This document shows positions 1 through 6,946 of a stretch of 7,043 bases of DNA, one piece after another. How positions within the stretch are numbered: the first letter of the stretch is position 1; every line of letters starts with the position of its first letter. Under the pieces are notes generated by a model. That model was not told where the DNA came from and searched no databases. It saw only the letters and a list, made by a program, of their open reading frames with translations. The position numbers and the translations under genes were made by a program. The DNA comes from Coriobacteriales bacterium (GTDB taxonomy: Bacteria > Actinomycetota > Coriobacteriia > Coriobacteriales > UBA8131), in the NCBI GenBank assembly GCA_031268525.1, contig JAIRXA010000168.1:1-7043 (forward strand), given 5' to 3'.

Positions 1-120
1 TTCTTGAGTGAAATCACGCTTCATGCAAAGCCAGCTCTCGTATTGGTTCCCCCCCAATCGACTTCGGCTCGGTGCGGATATCAGTATAGTCTACATGACA
101 GATAGTATGCAATAGATAGA

Positions 121-232
121 TCAGAAACACAAAAGGGACGGGGTATTTTGTGTTAGAAAAGTGAGTCGTGCGATTCAGAGCCGTACTTTTATAATGCTAA
201 CACAAAATACCCCGTCCCTTTTGTGTTTCTGA
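121..232. repeat. Nested palindrome, REP/BIME- or MITE-like
   Basis: Positions 121-156 and 197-232 are perfect 36-bp inverted copies of each other around a 40-bp centre. Pairing can continue inward (AAAAGT 157-162 with ACTTTT 185-190) if 191-196 bulges out. Each arm is also a palindrome: AACACAAAA (126-134) faces TTTTGTGTT (146-154) across an 11-nt GC-rich loop, and likewise 199-207 faces 219-227. The structure can therefore form one long hairpin or two short ones. This two-level symmetry is typical of REP/BIME elements mobilised by Y1 (RAYT-type) transposases, or of small MITEs. No transposase is visible in the window, so mobility is an inference. The hairpin could also end transcription arriving from the minus-strand gene at 370, but the T-run of an intrinsic terminator is missing. 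Confidence 0.8.
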
Positions 233-260
233 CGTCCCTTTTGTGTTTCCATCCGTCCCT
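213..260. repeat. Tandem partial copies of the palindrome's right half
   Basis: The 17-mer CGTCCCTTTTGTGTTTC occurs at 213-229, inside the right arm of the large palindrome, and again at 233-249. A third fragment, CGTCCCT, follows at 254-260, so the period is 20 to 21 bases. The copies after 232 lack the left half of the palindrome. They look like slippage or serial insertion and decay next to the intact element. Confidence 0.7.
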
Positions 261-369
261 ACAGAGACGAACGCATCGCTACCGCGTCCACCTCTACAGA
301 CGAACACACAATTGCCTACACGTCTGTCAGTGGGCGCTTACGTATTGGGTGCTTATGGAAGGGAAAGGG

Positions 370-1140
370 TCAGTTGCTCTCTTCCTCGTCTGAGGCAGGC
401 GGAACGAACCAGCTGACAAGGTCGTTTTCCTCGTAGGAAAGAGCATCGGGGAGGAAGAGCACTCTGGTGAGATCCTCGCCCGAGAAGTAGAAGGTTGTAG
501 TGCGCTGCGCACCCACCGCAAGATCAGAGGTTTCCAGTGTGGCGATAGTCTCGCCCGTATCGGTTTTGCCGATGAAACAATCCACACGGGCTCCAGTGGC
601 ATCCTCCATCATCCACTGAGTGGAGTACACCGTAATCGCGTGGTCGCCTTTGTTGAAGAATTGGATCTCAACGGCAATGATGGGCTTACCATCCGAAGCA
701 ATCAGGCCTCCGGTGACATCGGTTACGGTGACCAGCAGGTTATTGGCGTCGATGGTCGTATTGGGCGGCAAATCCTTATAGGAGGTGCCTTCGGGCGCGC
801 CAACAACGACCGGAAGCTGATTGGCGGTTTCGTCCTCAGGTTCGGGAGTGAGGGGCACATACAGCAGAAGAGCGATGAAACCGACGGCAAGCACGGCAAG
901 GACGATCAGCCAGAACCACAGTTTCCTGAAGAAGGGGAGCACGCTCTTACCGCAGAAGGGGCAATAGCTGATATTGCTGACGATACGCGTACCGCAGCGA
1001 CGACAATGGATGATTTTACGAGGGAAGGCTGAGGAGATGGGATGACGGTCAACGGTAGGCCCCTGTCGTTTCTTGGTGAAACGACTTCGGGAATCGGAAA
1101 AACGCCATTGCCGTGACCTTCTGTGGTCAGAACGAGCCAC
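370..1140 (-). CDS. Zinc-ribbon, single-pass membrane protein of unknown function
   Basis: The product is 256 residues and I cannot assign it a function. Residues 1-45 form an Arg/Lys-rich tail. Cys46, Cys49, Cys60 and Cys63 (CRRCG and CPFCG) make a typical zinc ribbon, followed by a hydrophobic helix at about 73-95. The rest is an acidic domain of about 160 residues with many beta-prone stretches (about 135-235) and an acidic C-terminus. By the positive-inside rule the ribbon is cytoplasmic and the domain outside. Ribbon-TM-beta domain layouts are common in Gram-positive bacteria, and the outer part resembles DUF4352-type domains, but that is an impression only. The start is GTG at 1138-1140; GGGAGG (1145-1150) lies 4 nt upstream, and no other ATG, GTG or TTG occurs before the ribbon. 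The gene is divergent from recJ, so a functional link is not implied. Confidence 0.8.
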   Translation of the reverse strand: MARSDHRRSRQWRFSDSRSRFTKKRQGPTVDRHPISSAFPRKIIHCRRCGTRIVSNISYCPFCGKSVLPFFRKLWFWLIVLAVLAVGFIALLLYVPLTPEPEDETANQLPVVVGAPEGTSYKDLPPNTTIDANNLLVTVTDVTGGLIASDGKPIIAVEIQFFNKGDHAITVYSTQWMMEDATGARVDCFIGKTDTGETIATLETSDLAVGAQRTTTFYFSGEDLTRVLFLPDALSYEENDLVSWFVPPASDEEESN

Positions 1141-1196
1141 GCAACCTCCCGGTATCGCGCCTTATCCCATCATTATTCTTCCAAGCATTCCCAACC

Positions 1197-1202
1197 ATTA
1201 TA
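1197..1202 (-). promoter_or_regulatory. Putative -10 box for the zinc-ribbon gene
   Basis: The minus strand reads a perfect TATAAT here, which would give a leader of about 50 nt before the GTG at 1140. No good -35 box is found at 16-18 bp spacing. The box lies between the halves of a short inverted repeat (CAAGC 1182-1186 and GCTTG 1206-1210). A plus-strand TTGACA at 1208-1213 is immediately adjacent, but it has no convincing -10 partner, so the plus-strand promoter is unresolved. Confidence 0.35.
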
Positions 1203-1262
1203 AACGCTTGACACAGAGAAGCGCCTGAGCATCCCCATTCGCGCTGGTTTTCTGTCAGAATG

Positions 1263-1277
1263 AAGGTAGGATACCTT
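1263..1277. promoter_or_regulatory. Dyad upstream of recJ-recQ, possible operator or leader hairpin
   Basis: AAGGTA and TACCTT form a perfect 6-bp inverted repeat around GGA, ending 29 bp before the GTG start. It overlaps TAGGAT (1267-1272), a possible weak -10 element. It might be a repressor site or a small hairpin in the leader. It does not match the actinobacterial LexA box (GAAC-N4-GTTC). The evidence is the symmetry alone. Confidence 0.25.
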
Positions 1278-1306
1278 TAAACCAAGAAGAGGACGGGGCA
1301 TATCGC

Positions 1307-4300
1307 GTGGAGCAGGAACAGGTCATATCGGTACCAGACCCCAGGATCGTGCAGAAAATCGCCGAGAGCTGTAATCTTGGCCCTTTACTTGCTCGTGTAC
1401 TTGTCTCGCGCGGCTTTATTCACCCCGAGCAGGTAGAGCATTTCCTGCGCCCCGATCTGAAGCGAGACTGGATTGACCCCGCCAAAGTTCCCGGACTTAT
1501 TGAGGTTGCCGCCGCTCTCGAAGGGGCGATACGCGCAAAAAAACGAATTCTGATCTACGGCGATTTTGACGTGGATGGCCTCAGTGCGACGGCACTGATG
1601 GTACGGGCACTTGCCACTCTTGGGGTGCGGGCAGACTATCTGATACCCAATAGAATCGATGAGGGCTATGGATTCACGCCTGCCTCATTCACGCGAATGT
1701 TGGCGCGGAAGCCAGAATTCGTTCTCACGGTCGATTGCGGGATATCCGCCGCTCTAGAAGCAGCAGAACTTGCCAGGCAGGGGATACAACTTGCCGTTAC
1801 CGACCATCACGAACCTTCTGATGCAATTCCCGTAGGGATTCCGATTGCTGATCCAAAGATCGATCCAAGTTGTCCCTTTATCGATCTCGCGGGTGTTGGA
1901 GTTGCACTGAAACTCGTGGCCCTGCTCGGCGAGCACTTCGAAAAGCCCGACCTCTGGCGCGATCTGACAGACCTTGCCGCATTGGGAACCATGGCGGATT
2001 TGGTTCCCCTGCGCGGAGAAAACCGCGCACTCGTCGTTGAGGGACTCAGGCGCATTAAAGACGCACCTCGCCCTGGCATTGCCGCCCTGCTCGCATTGTC
2101 ACATCCTAAAACCAGACCAGGATTTCTTCGTGCCTCCGATCTTTCCTTCTCCCTCATACCACGGCTCAATGCTGCAGGCAGGATGGGTGATCCCACACGT
2201 GCCCTCGAACTGCTTCTGTGCGATGATCCTCTTACGGCAATGCACAGAGCCGAAGAACTTGAGGAGCTGAATCAGAAACGACGTGCAGCCGAAGCGGCCC
2301 TGACGACTCAGGCGCTTCGGCAGATCGAGGGCCGTGAAACAAGGGGCACCATCGTTGTGGCATCGGGCGAGGATTGGCATGAGGGGGTCAGGGGTATTGT
2401 CGCCTCCCGTCTTGCCAAACGATTCAAGACCCCCGCGCTGGTCTTCTCGCTTGTGGGCGATGAGGCTCGCGGATCGGGGCGCTCCACGAAAGGAATCAAT
2501 CTCTTTGCTCTCGTAGAGAGCGTTGCCGATAAGGTCCTCCGTTTTGGGGGGCATGAGGGAGCCGTCGGAATAACCCTGAAGCGCGCAGACCTCGCTGATT
2601 TCACCGAACGCATCACACAGGCGGCTGCGATCTGCGCTCAACAGCCTGAATCTCAGCACCCCCTTGCCGATGCTGTAATCAGTCTTGCGGAATTGACGAT
2701 TCCGGCGGTTCGGGAACTCGATTATCTGGAGCCCTGCGGTCAGGATAACCACGAACCCCACTTTTTGCTCCCGGGCGTCTTTTTGGAAGATGCACGCGCA
2801 GTTGGCGCCAATCGGAATCACTTTTCCTTTATGGCAAGTGACGGCAGGGATCGTGTTTCCGCAATCTGGTTCAATTGCCCGGATATCGACCGTCTCGCCG
2901 AATGGCGAGGGGTCGTCGATATCCTCTGCCGTCTCCAGGTCGATGAATGGAATGGCAGACAGCGCGTGAAGCTTATGGTCGAAGATGTGGTGACGGGTGA
3001 TCACGATTCTCATCACAGGGATGAACCTCAGTATTCCCAGTGTGAGGATGAAACTCACGACCCATCGCACAGGGATGAATCCCAGGATTCTCAGCACAGG
3101 GATGAAGCTTATGACCCATCGCACAGGGACAAAGCAAGTCTGACAGAGGCCTTCCTTGGGCCCGGGATGAAACTTCATCAAGCCCAGGCCGAAGTTCTGG
3201 ACCATCTCGCTCAGGGCGAATCGATACTGACCATCATGGCGACTGGTCGAGGTAAATCGCTGATATTCCAACTCCACGCTGCCCATCTGGCGCTCGTCGA
3301 ACATAAGGTCAGCATCTTTGTCTATCCCCTGCGTGCTCTGATCGCCGATCAGGCATTTCATCTCAGTGAGCGCTGTAAACAGCTCGGTGTCCTCGTAAAG
3401 AGCCTGACCGGCGAAACTCCACAGCTTGAGCGCGATGCGATCTTCGCCGAACTTTTTGCCGGGCGTGTACATATCCTTCTCACAACCCCTGAATTTCTTC
3501 TCTTCCATGGCTGGCGTCTGGAGGAAAGCGGTCGTATCGCCTTTGTCGTTTTGGATGAGGCCCATCATCTTGCCACGGAGGGGAGTGATTCGCGGCCCGC
3601 CTACCACCAGGCAGAACACCTACGCAAAACCTTTCCCCATGCACAATTCCTCGCGCTTACTGCCACTGCTTCCGACGACGAAGCCAAGCGCATTCGAGAG
3701 GCACTCGGCATTACACGCACGATCATCGACACCAGCATGCGCCCGAACCTTGCACTTGACGACGCTCGAGCGATCCGAGATCGCGCTACCTATCTTGCGG
3801 CGCTCGTTGCCCGCTCGGAGCTGAGTCTCATCTATGTCAATGCTCGTGCGCAAGCTATTGTTATAGCAAAAGAACTCCGTGAACGACTCCATGAACAGGG
3901 GCACCGGATCGCCTTCTATCATGCGGGGCTGCCCAGAGAGACACGCCTCGAGGTGGAGGCGGCTTTTCGTGAGGGCAAGCTTGATGCGCTGGTTTCGACC
4001 AGTGCCTTTGGCGAAGGGGTCAACCTCCCTGGTATCCGGCATGTGATCCACTACGGTATGCCCTTCAGTTTGATCGCCTTTAATCAACAATCGGGGCGCG
4101 CTGGTCGCGATGGGAGGAATGCGACCATCCATCTTCTCTACAATGAGCAGGATTCGCAGGTGAATCGGTCGCTTCTCGCGCGTACTCATCCAACACGCGA
4201 TACTCTTGCTATCCTGTACCGAATCCTGCGCGATCGCTGGACAGGTATGCGCCCGGCGATGGGTTTCCTGCCACTCGACGAGGAGGAAGTGCTGGCGGCC

Positions 4301-4600
4301 TGCCGTGCGAGCGATGATTCGTTCTTACTCGATGCGAGCGGCGTACGCGCTGGATGTGTCATTCTTGCCGAACTCGGACTCATCGCCTTGTCGCAAACCG
4401 ATGCCGAACGGCTGTTTGAGCTGACTGAGCTCATTGGCAAGGTTGACCTGAACGACAGCAGCAGATATCTTGAAGGGCAGGCTGCAATCAGGGCTTTTGA
4501 GGAGTTTCAGCGGTGGATTACCTGCGCCGTACCCACAGAGCTACTGGCAAGCCTGAACCGACCTATCGTCCCGACCTCACCGCTTGATGGCGAACGGTGA
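1307..4600 (+). CDS. recJ: RecJ exonuclease fused to a RecQ-like DNA helicase
   Basis: One uninterrupted frame of 1097 residues. RecJ removes nucleotides 5'-3' from single-stranded DNA in recombination and mismatch repair; RecQ unwinds DNA 3'-5' and feeds it. RecJ half: YGDFDVDG (84-91), VDCG with D143, TDHHEP with D166-H168, D222 before LGTMAD, RLNAAGR (286-292), WHEGVRGI (357-364), SGRS (390-393) and GGHEGAVG (414-421) cover the DHH and DHHA1 motifs; an OB-like part spans about 455-560. A repeat linker follows at 563-611. Helicase half: Walker A TGRGKS (646-651), TPE (727-729), DEAH (750-753), TATA (784-787), and motif VI SGRAGRDG (929-936). Residues 950-1097 are unassigned; there is no RQC four-cysteine site and no recognisable HRDC domain. 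RecJ alone is usually about 570-790 residues. GTG start; the nearest purine-rich ribosome site (GAGGAC, 1289-1294) is 12 nt away, somewhat far. Likely first gene of an operon with rel. Confidence 0.92.
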   Translation: MEQEQVISVPDPRIVQKIAESCNLGPLLARVLVSRGFIHPEQVEHFLRPDLKRDWIDPAKVPGLIEVAAALEGAIRAKKRILIYGDFDVDGLSATALMVRALATLGVRADYLIPNRIDEGYGFTPASFTRMLARKPEFVLTVDCGISAALEAAELARQGIQLAVTDHHEPSDAIPVGIPIADPKIDPSCPFIDLAGVGVALKLVALLGEHFEKPDLWRDLTDLAALGTMADLVPLRGENRALVVEGLRRIKDAPRPGIAALLALSHPKTRPGFLRASDLSFSLIPRLNAAGRMGDPTRALELLLCDDPLTAMHRAEELEELNQKRRAAEAALTTQALRQIEGRETRGTIVVASGEDWHEGVRGIVASRLAKRFKTPALVFSLVGDEARGSGRSTKGINLFALVESVADKVLRFGGHEGAVGITLKRADLADFTERITQAAAICAQQPESQHPLADAVISLAELTIPAVRELDYLEPCGQDNHEPHFLLPGVFLEDARAVGANRNHFSFMASDGRDRVSAIWFNCPDIDRLAEWRGVVDILCRLQVDEWNGRQRVKLMVEDVVTGDHDSHHRDEPQYSQCEDETHDPSHRDESQDSQHRDEAYDPSHRDKASLTEAFLGPGMKLHQAQAEVLDHLAQGESILTIMATGRGKSLIFQLHAAHLALVEHKVSIFVYPLRALIADQAFHLSERCKQLGVLVKSLTGETPQLERDAIFAELFAGRVHILLTTPEFLLFHGWRLEESGRIAFVVLDEAHHLATEGSDSRPAYHQAEHLRKTFPHAQFLALTATASDDEAKRIREALGITRTIIDTSMRPNLALDDARAIRDRATYLAALVARSELSLIYVNARAQAIVIAKELRERLHEQGHRIAFYHAGLPRETRLEVEAAFREGKLDALVSTSAFGEGVNLPGIRHVIHYGMPFSLIAFNQQSGRAGRDGRNATIHLLYNEQDSQVNRSLLARTHPTRDTLAILYRILRDRWTGMRPAMGFLPLDEEEVLAACRASDDSFLLDASGVRAGCVILAELGLIALSQTDAERLFELTELIGKVDLNDSSRYLEGQAAIRAFEEFQRWITCAVPTELLASLNRPIVPTSPLDGER
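3014..3133 (+). repeat. 27-bp in-frame tandem repeat coding the RecJ-RecQ linker
   Basis: The block CACAGGGATGAA recurs every 27 bp, at 3014, 3041 (degenerate: TGTGAGGATGAA), 3068, 3095 and 3122 (ending GACAAA). It encodes nine-residue units at residues 570-578, 579-587, 588-596, 597-605 and the decayed 606-614: HRDEPQYSQ, CEDETHDPS, HRDESQDSQ, HRDEAYDPS, then HRDK. Alternate units end in SQ or PS, which suggests an earlier 54-bp duplication. The peptide is hydrophilic, rich in His, Asp, Glu and Ser, and probably disordered. Loss or gain of a unit would keep the frame and change only the linker length. Confidence 0.9.
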
Positions 4601-4619
4601 ATAAGGGATAAACCACCTG

Positions 4620-4624
4620 AAGGA
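4620..4624 (+). promoter_or_regulatory. Shine-Dalgarno site that decides the rel start
   Basis: AAGGA lies 8 nt before the ATG at 4633 but overlaps the upstream in-frame ATG at 4624. The spacing is right only for 4633, so the protein probably starts with MARSDD and is three residues shorter than the longest frame. Confidence 0.6.
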
Positions 4625-4632
4625 TGAATCTT

Positions 4633-6942
4633 ATGGCGCGTAGTGATGACCCTATCTTGAGCGAAGAAGTACAGGTAGATATCTCCCTGGATGCCTTTGA
4701 GCGTCTCAAGGAGCAGGTGGCAGGCTACCTGTCTCCGAGCGATCAGGAGGCCCTCCAGCGAGCCTATGATTTCAGCAAGGCTGCTCACGCGGGGCAGGTA
4801 CGCAAGAGTGGAGAGGCCTATGTCAATCATCCTGTTCAGGTTGCACTGATCCTTGCAGAATTGCGTATGGATATCGGCACGGTATTGGCTGCCTTATTGC
4901 ATGACACGGTTGAGGACACGGCTGTCACCCTCGACGATGTTGAAAACGAGTTCGGCAGAGATGTTCGTGAACTCGTCGATGGAGTCACAAAGATCAGCCG
5001 CATCGAGATCGAATCTCTTTCCGAGCAGCAGGCGAATAACCTGCGAAAGATGCTGTTGGCCATGTCCAGGGACATCCGGGTCATCGTCATCAAGTTGGCG
5101 GATCGTCTGCATAACATGCGCACGCTTCAGGCCCTGCGTGAGGATCGACGTATCTTCAAGGCACGCGAGACGATGGAGATATACGCGCCCCTCGCCAATC
5201 GCCTCGGTATCAACTCCATCAAATGGGAGTTGGAGGACCTTGCCTTCTACTATCTTGAGCCAGCACGTTTTCAGCAGCTCTCCCGTATGGTCAAGGAATC
5301 GCGTAGTGCCCGCGAAGAATACCTCGACAAAACGATCGCAGAGCTCACAGAGGATCTGTCAAAACTTGGGCTCGAAGACAGCGCGCAGATCACCGGTCGC
5401 CCGAAGCATCTGTATTCCATCTATCAGAAGATGGCGCAGAAAGGTAAGGACTTCTCTAAGATATACGACCTCATTGCGCTGAGAATCATCGTGGAGACGG
5501 TCAAAGATTGTTATTCCTGCCTTGGTGCGGTGCATAGCCTCTGGCGTCCGATGCCTGGGCGCTTTAAGGACTATATCGCCAACCCGAAGCACAACATGTA
5601 CCAAAGCCTGCATACGACGGTCATGGGCCCGGCAGGACGTCCTCTTGAGATACAGATACGGACCAGAGAGATGCATGCGACCAGCGAATATGGCGTCGCA
5701 GCGCACTGGCGCTATAAGGGAGGAAGCGCGGATTCCTCTGACGTGAAACTTGAGGAGCAGCTTGCCTGGTTGCGACAGATGCTTGACGAGGTGGACGAGG
5801 CCGATGATCCCCGGGAGTTCATGGAGACCCTACGCCAGGGCCTGACCTACTCAGAGGTCTTCGTCTTCACGCCCAAAGGTGAGGTCATCAGTCTGCGCCT
5901 CGGCGCTACTCCGATAGATTTTGCCTACGCCATCCACACCGAAGTTGGCAATCACTGTGTTGGAGCAAAGGTCAACGGTTCCATCGTTCCCCTGTCCTAT
6001 GAGTTGCAGATGGGCGATCGTGTGGAGATTCTGACCCAGAAGAGCGCCTCACCTTCGCGCAACTGGCTTAACGTCGCAAAGACTCCCTCGGCGCGCTCAA
6101 AGATACGAAGCTGGCTTTCGAAGATGACTCGCGGTGACGATATTTTGCATGGTCGAGAGATTCTCGGCAGGGAGATGCGTCGCAACGGTCTGGGCGTCTC
6201 GGCGACGCGCTCTGCCCAGGCAATCCGTCAGGTCGCCGAAGATATGGGGCACGGCGATCCCGATGATCTTCTGGCCCTGATTGGAACCGGTAAGCAGAGC
6301 CCTCGTCAGATTGCAAATCGGGTACTGCGCATACTCGCCCAGGGTACTGTTGAGGAGTCAGCGCCTACACCACAACAGCTTCTCGGCATCGACCCGGCCA
6401 TAAATTCGGTACGGGAACCCATCCAAGCCCGCCGTACAGCACGTCCGCATCGCACGAAGAACTCTACGAGCATTATCGTCAAGGGATTGGAGGACGTGCT
6501 CGTACGTCTGCCGCATTGTTGCAATCCGGTACCGGGAGATGCAATCATCGGCTTTGTGACGCGGGGGCGGGGAGTGACGGTGCATCGTGAGGACTGCCCG
6601 AACGCACAGGCACTCAGGGCGGATTCCGGGCGTATCATTCCCGTTGAATGGGCCAAAGACGAGGGCACGACCGGGACCTACAATGTTGAGATATTCATCG
6701 AGGCCATCGACCGTCTGCGCCTCTATCAGGACGTGACGGTTGCGCTCGGGTCCAGCGGCGTGAACATCCTGGGTGCGACGATGGCTACCCACAGAGATGG
6801 CATCGTTGAGATGCGCTATCTTTTTGAAGTCAGTGAGATTACCCACATCGATCGCATCCTGCGCGAGCTGCGCTCGATTGAAGGAGTCATCGACGCTCGG
6901 CGGATGCTGCCGGGCGAAGTTGTCCGTAAACGGAAAGGTTAA
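4633..6942 (+). CDS. rel: Bifunctional (p)ppGpp synthetase/hydrolase, RelA/SpoT family
   Basis: Makes (p)ppGpp from ATP and GTP/GDP on starved ribosomes and hydrolyses it again (stringent response, cytosol). Residues are numbered from the upstream ATG at 4624 (772 residues; subtract 3 for the preferred start). Hydrolase HD domain: H55, H93-D94, E97-D98, and D160 in KLADRLHNMRT. Synthetase: GRPKH (258-262), YDL with D282, RFKDY (313-317), YQSLHT (326-331), EIQIRT with E342. RFKD is the RXKD signature of bifunctional enzymes; monofunctional RelA has EXDD. The TGS domain is at about 410-471, an HCC motif at 631-633 with H654 and C658 marks the zinc-finger/CC domain, and an ACT domain runs from about 685 to 762. 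Length and all active-site motifs are normal, so both activities are expected. It follows recJ by 32 bp with no terminator between them, and the next gene starts 4 bp after its stop. Confidence 0.95.
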   Translation: MARSDDPILSEEVQVDISLDAFERLKEQVAGYLSPSDQEALQRAYDFSKAAHAGQVRKSGEAYVNHPVQVALILAELRMDIGTVLAALLHDTVEDTAVTLDDVENEFGRDVRELVDGVTKISRIEIESLSEQQANNLRKMLLAMSRDIRVIVIKLADRLHNMRTLQALREDRRIFKARETMEIYAPLANRLGINSIKWELEDLAFYYLEPARFQQLSRMVKESRSAREEYLDKTIAELTEDLSKLGLEDSAQITGRPKHLYSIYQKMAQKGKDFSKIYDLIALRIIVETVKDCYSCLGAVHSLWRPMPGRFKDYIANPKHNMYQSLHTTVMGPAGRPLEIQIRTREMHATSEYGVAAHWRYKGGSADSSDVKLEEQLAWLRQMLDEVDEADDPREFMETLRQGLTYSEVFVFTPKGEVISLRLGATPIDFAYAIHTEVGNHCVGAKVNGSIVPLSYELQMGDRVEILTQKSASPSRNWLNVAKTPSARSKIRSWLSKMTRGDDILHGREILGREMRRNGLGVSATRSAQAIRQVAEDMGHGDPDDLLALIGTGKQSPRQIANRVLRILAQGTVEESAPTPQQLLGIDPAINSVREPIQARRTARPHRTKNSTSIIVKGLEDVLVRLPHCCNPVPGDAIIGFVTRGRGVTVHREDCPNAQALRADSGRIIPVEWAKDEGTTGTYNVEIFIEAIDRLRLYQDVTVALGSSGVNILGATMATHRDGIVEMRYLFEVSEITHIDRILRELRSIEGVIDARRMLPGEVVRKRKG

Positions 6943-6946
6943 AGTC

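Larger units (their letters stand above)
1..369. other. Non-coding left flank with palindromic repeats
   Basis: No gene could be supported in this stretch. It contains the nested palindromic repeat at 121-232 and its partial copies up to 260 (separate entries). Positions 1-105 are open in one plus frame (34 codons, ending TAG at 103-105). A minus frame is open from 196 to the left edge, but has no ATG until about 22 bases from that edge and no Shine-Dalgarno sequence. Between 250 and 369 there are only weak short repeats: CTACAGAGACGAAC at 259-272 against CTACAGACGAAC at 294-305, and TGGGCGCTTA at 331-340 against TGGGTGCTTA at 346-355. No stem followed by a T-run was seen downstream of the minus-strand gene ending at 370. 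A TATAAT at 190-195 has no matching -35 box and no gene behind it. Confidence 0.6.

Noticed and set aside
56..80. A sequence reminiscent of the end of a Cas9 tracrRNA (GCACCGAG on the minus strand).
   Set aside because: The match is only eight bases, it does not fold into the expected hairpin, and no repeats or cas genes are present.
190..195. A perfect TATAAT on the plus strand in the centre of the palindrome.
   Set aside because: No -35 box at 16-18 bp and no plus-strand gene for over 1 kb downstream.
121..232. Reading the inverted repeat as a standard Rho-independent terminator.
   Set aside because: The hairpin is far longer than usual, its arms are palindromic themselves, and no T-run follows it on either strand. 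Termination may be a side effect, not its definition.
640..1032. A 130-codon plus-strand frame inside the zinc-ribbon gene.
   Set aside because: The minus-strand product has a clear ribbon, a membrane helix and a Shine-Dalgarno site; the plus frame has low-complexity content and none of these.
2099..3619. A 506-codon open frame on the minus strand, opposite recJ-recQ, continued by another open stretch at 3620-4189.
   Set aside because: It is aligned codon for codon with the sense gene, so its stops would need the sense codons TTA, CTA or TCA, which are rare here. Its translation across the linker is repetitive, and no ribosome site or family resemblance was seen. It is a shadow.
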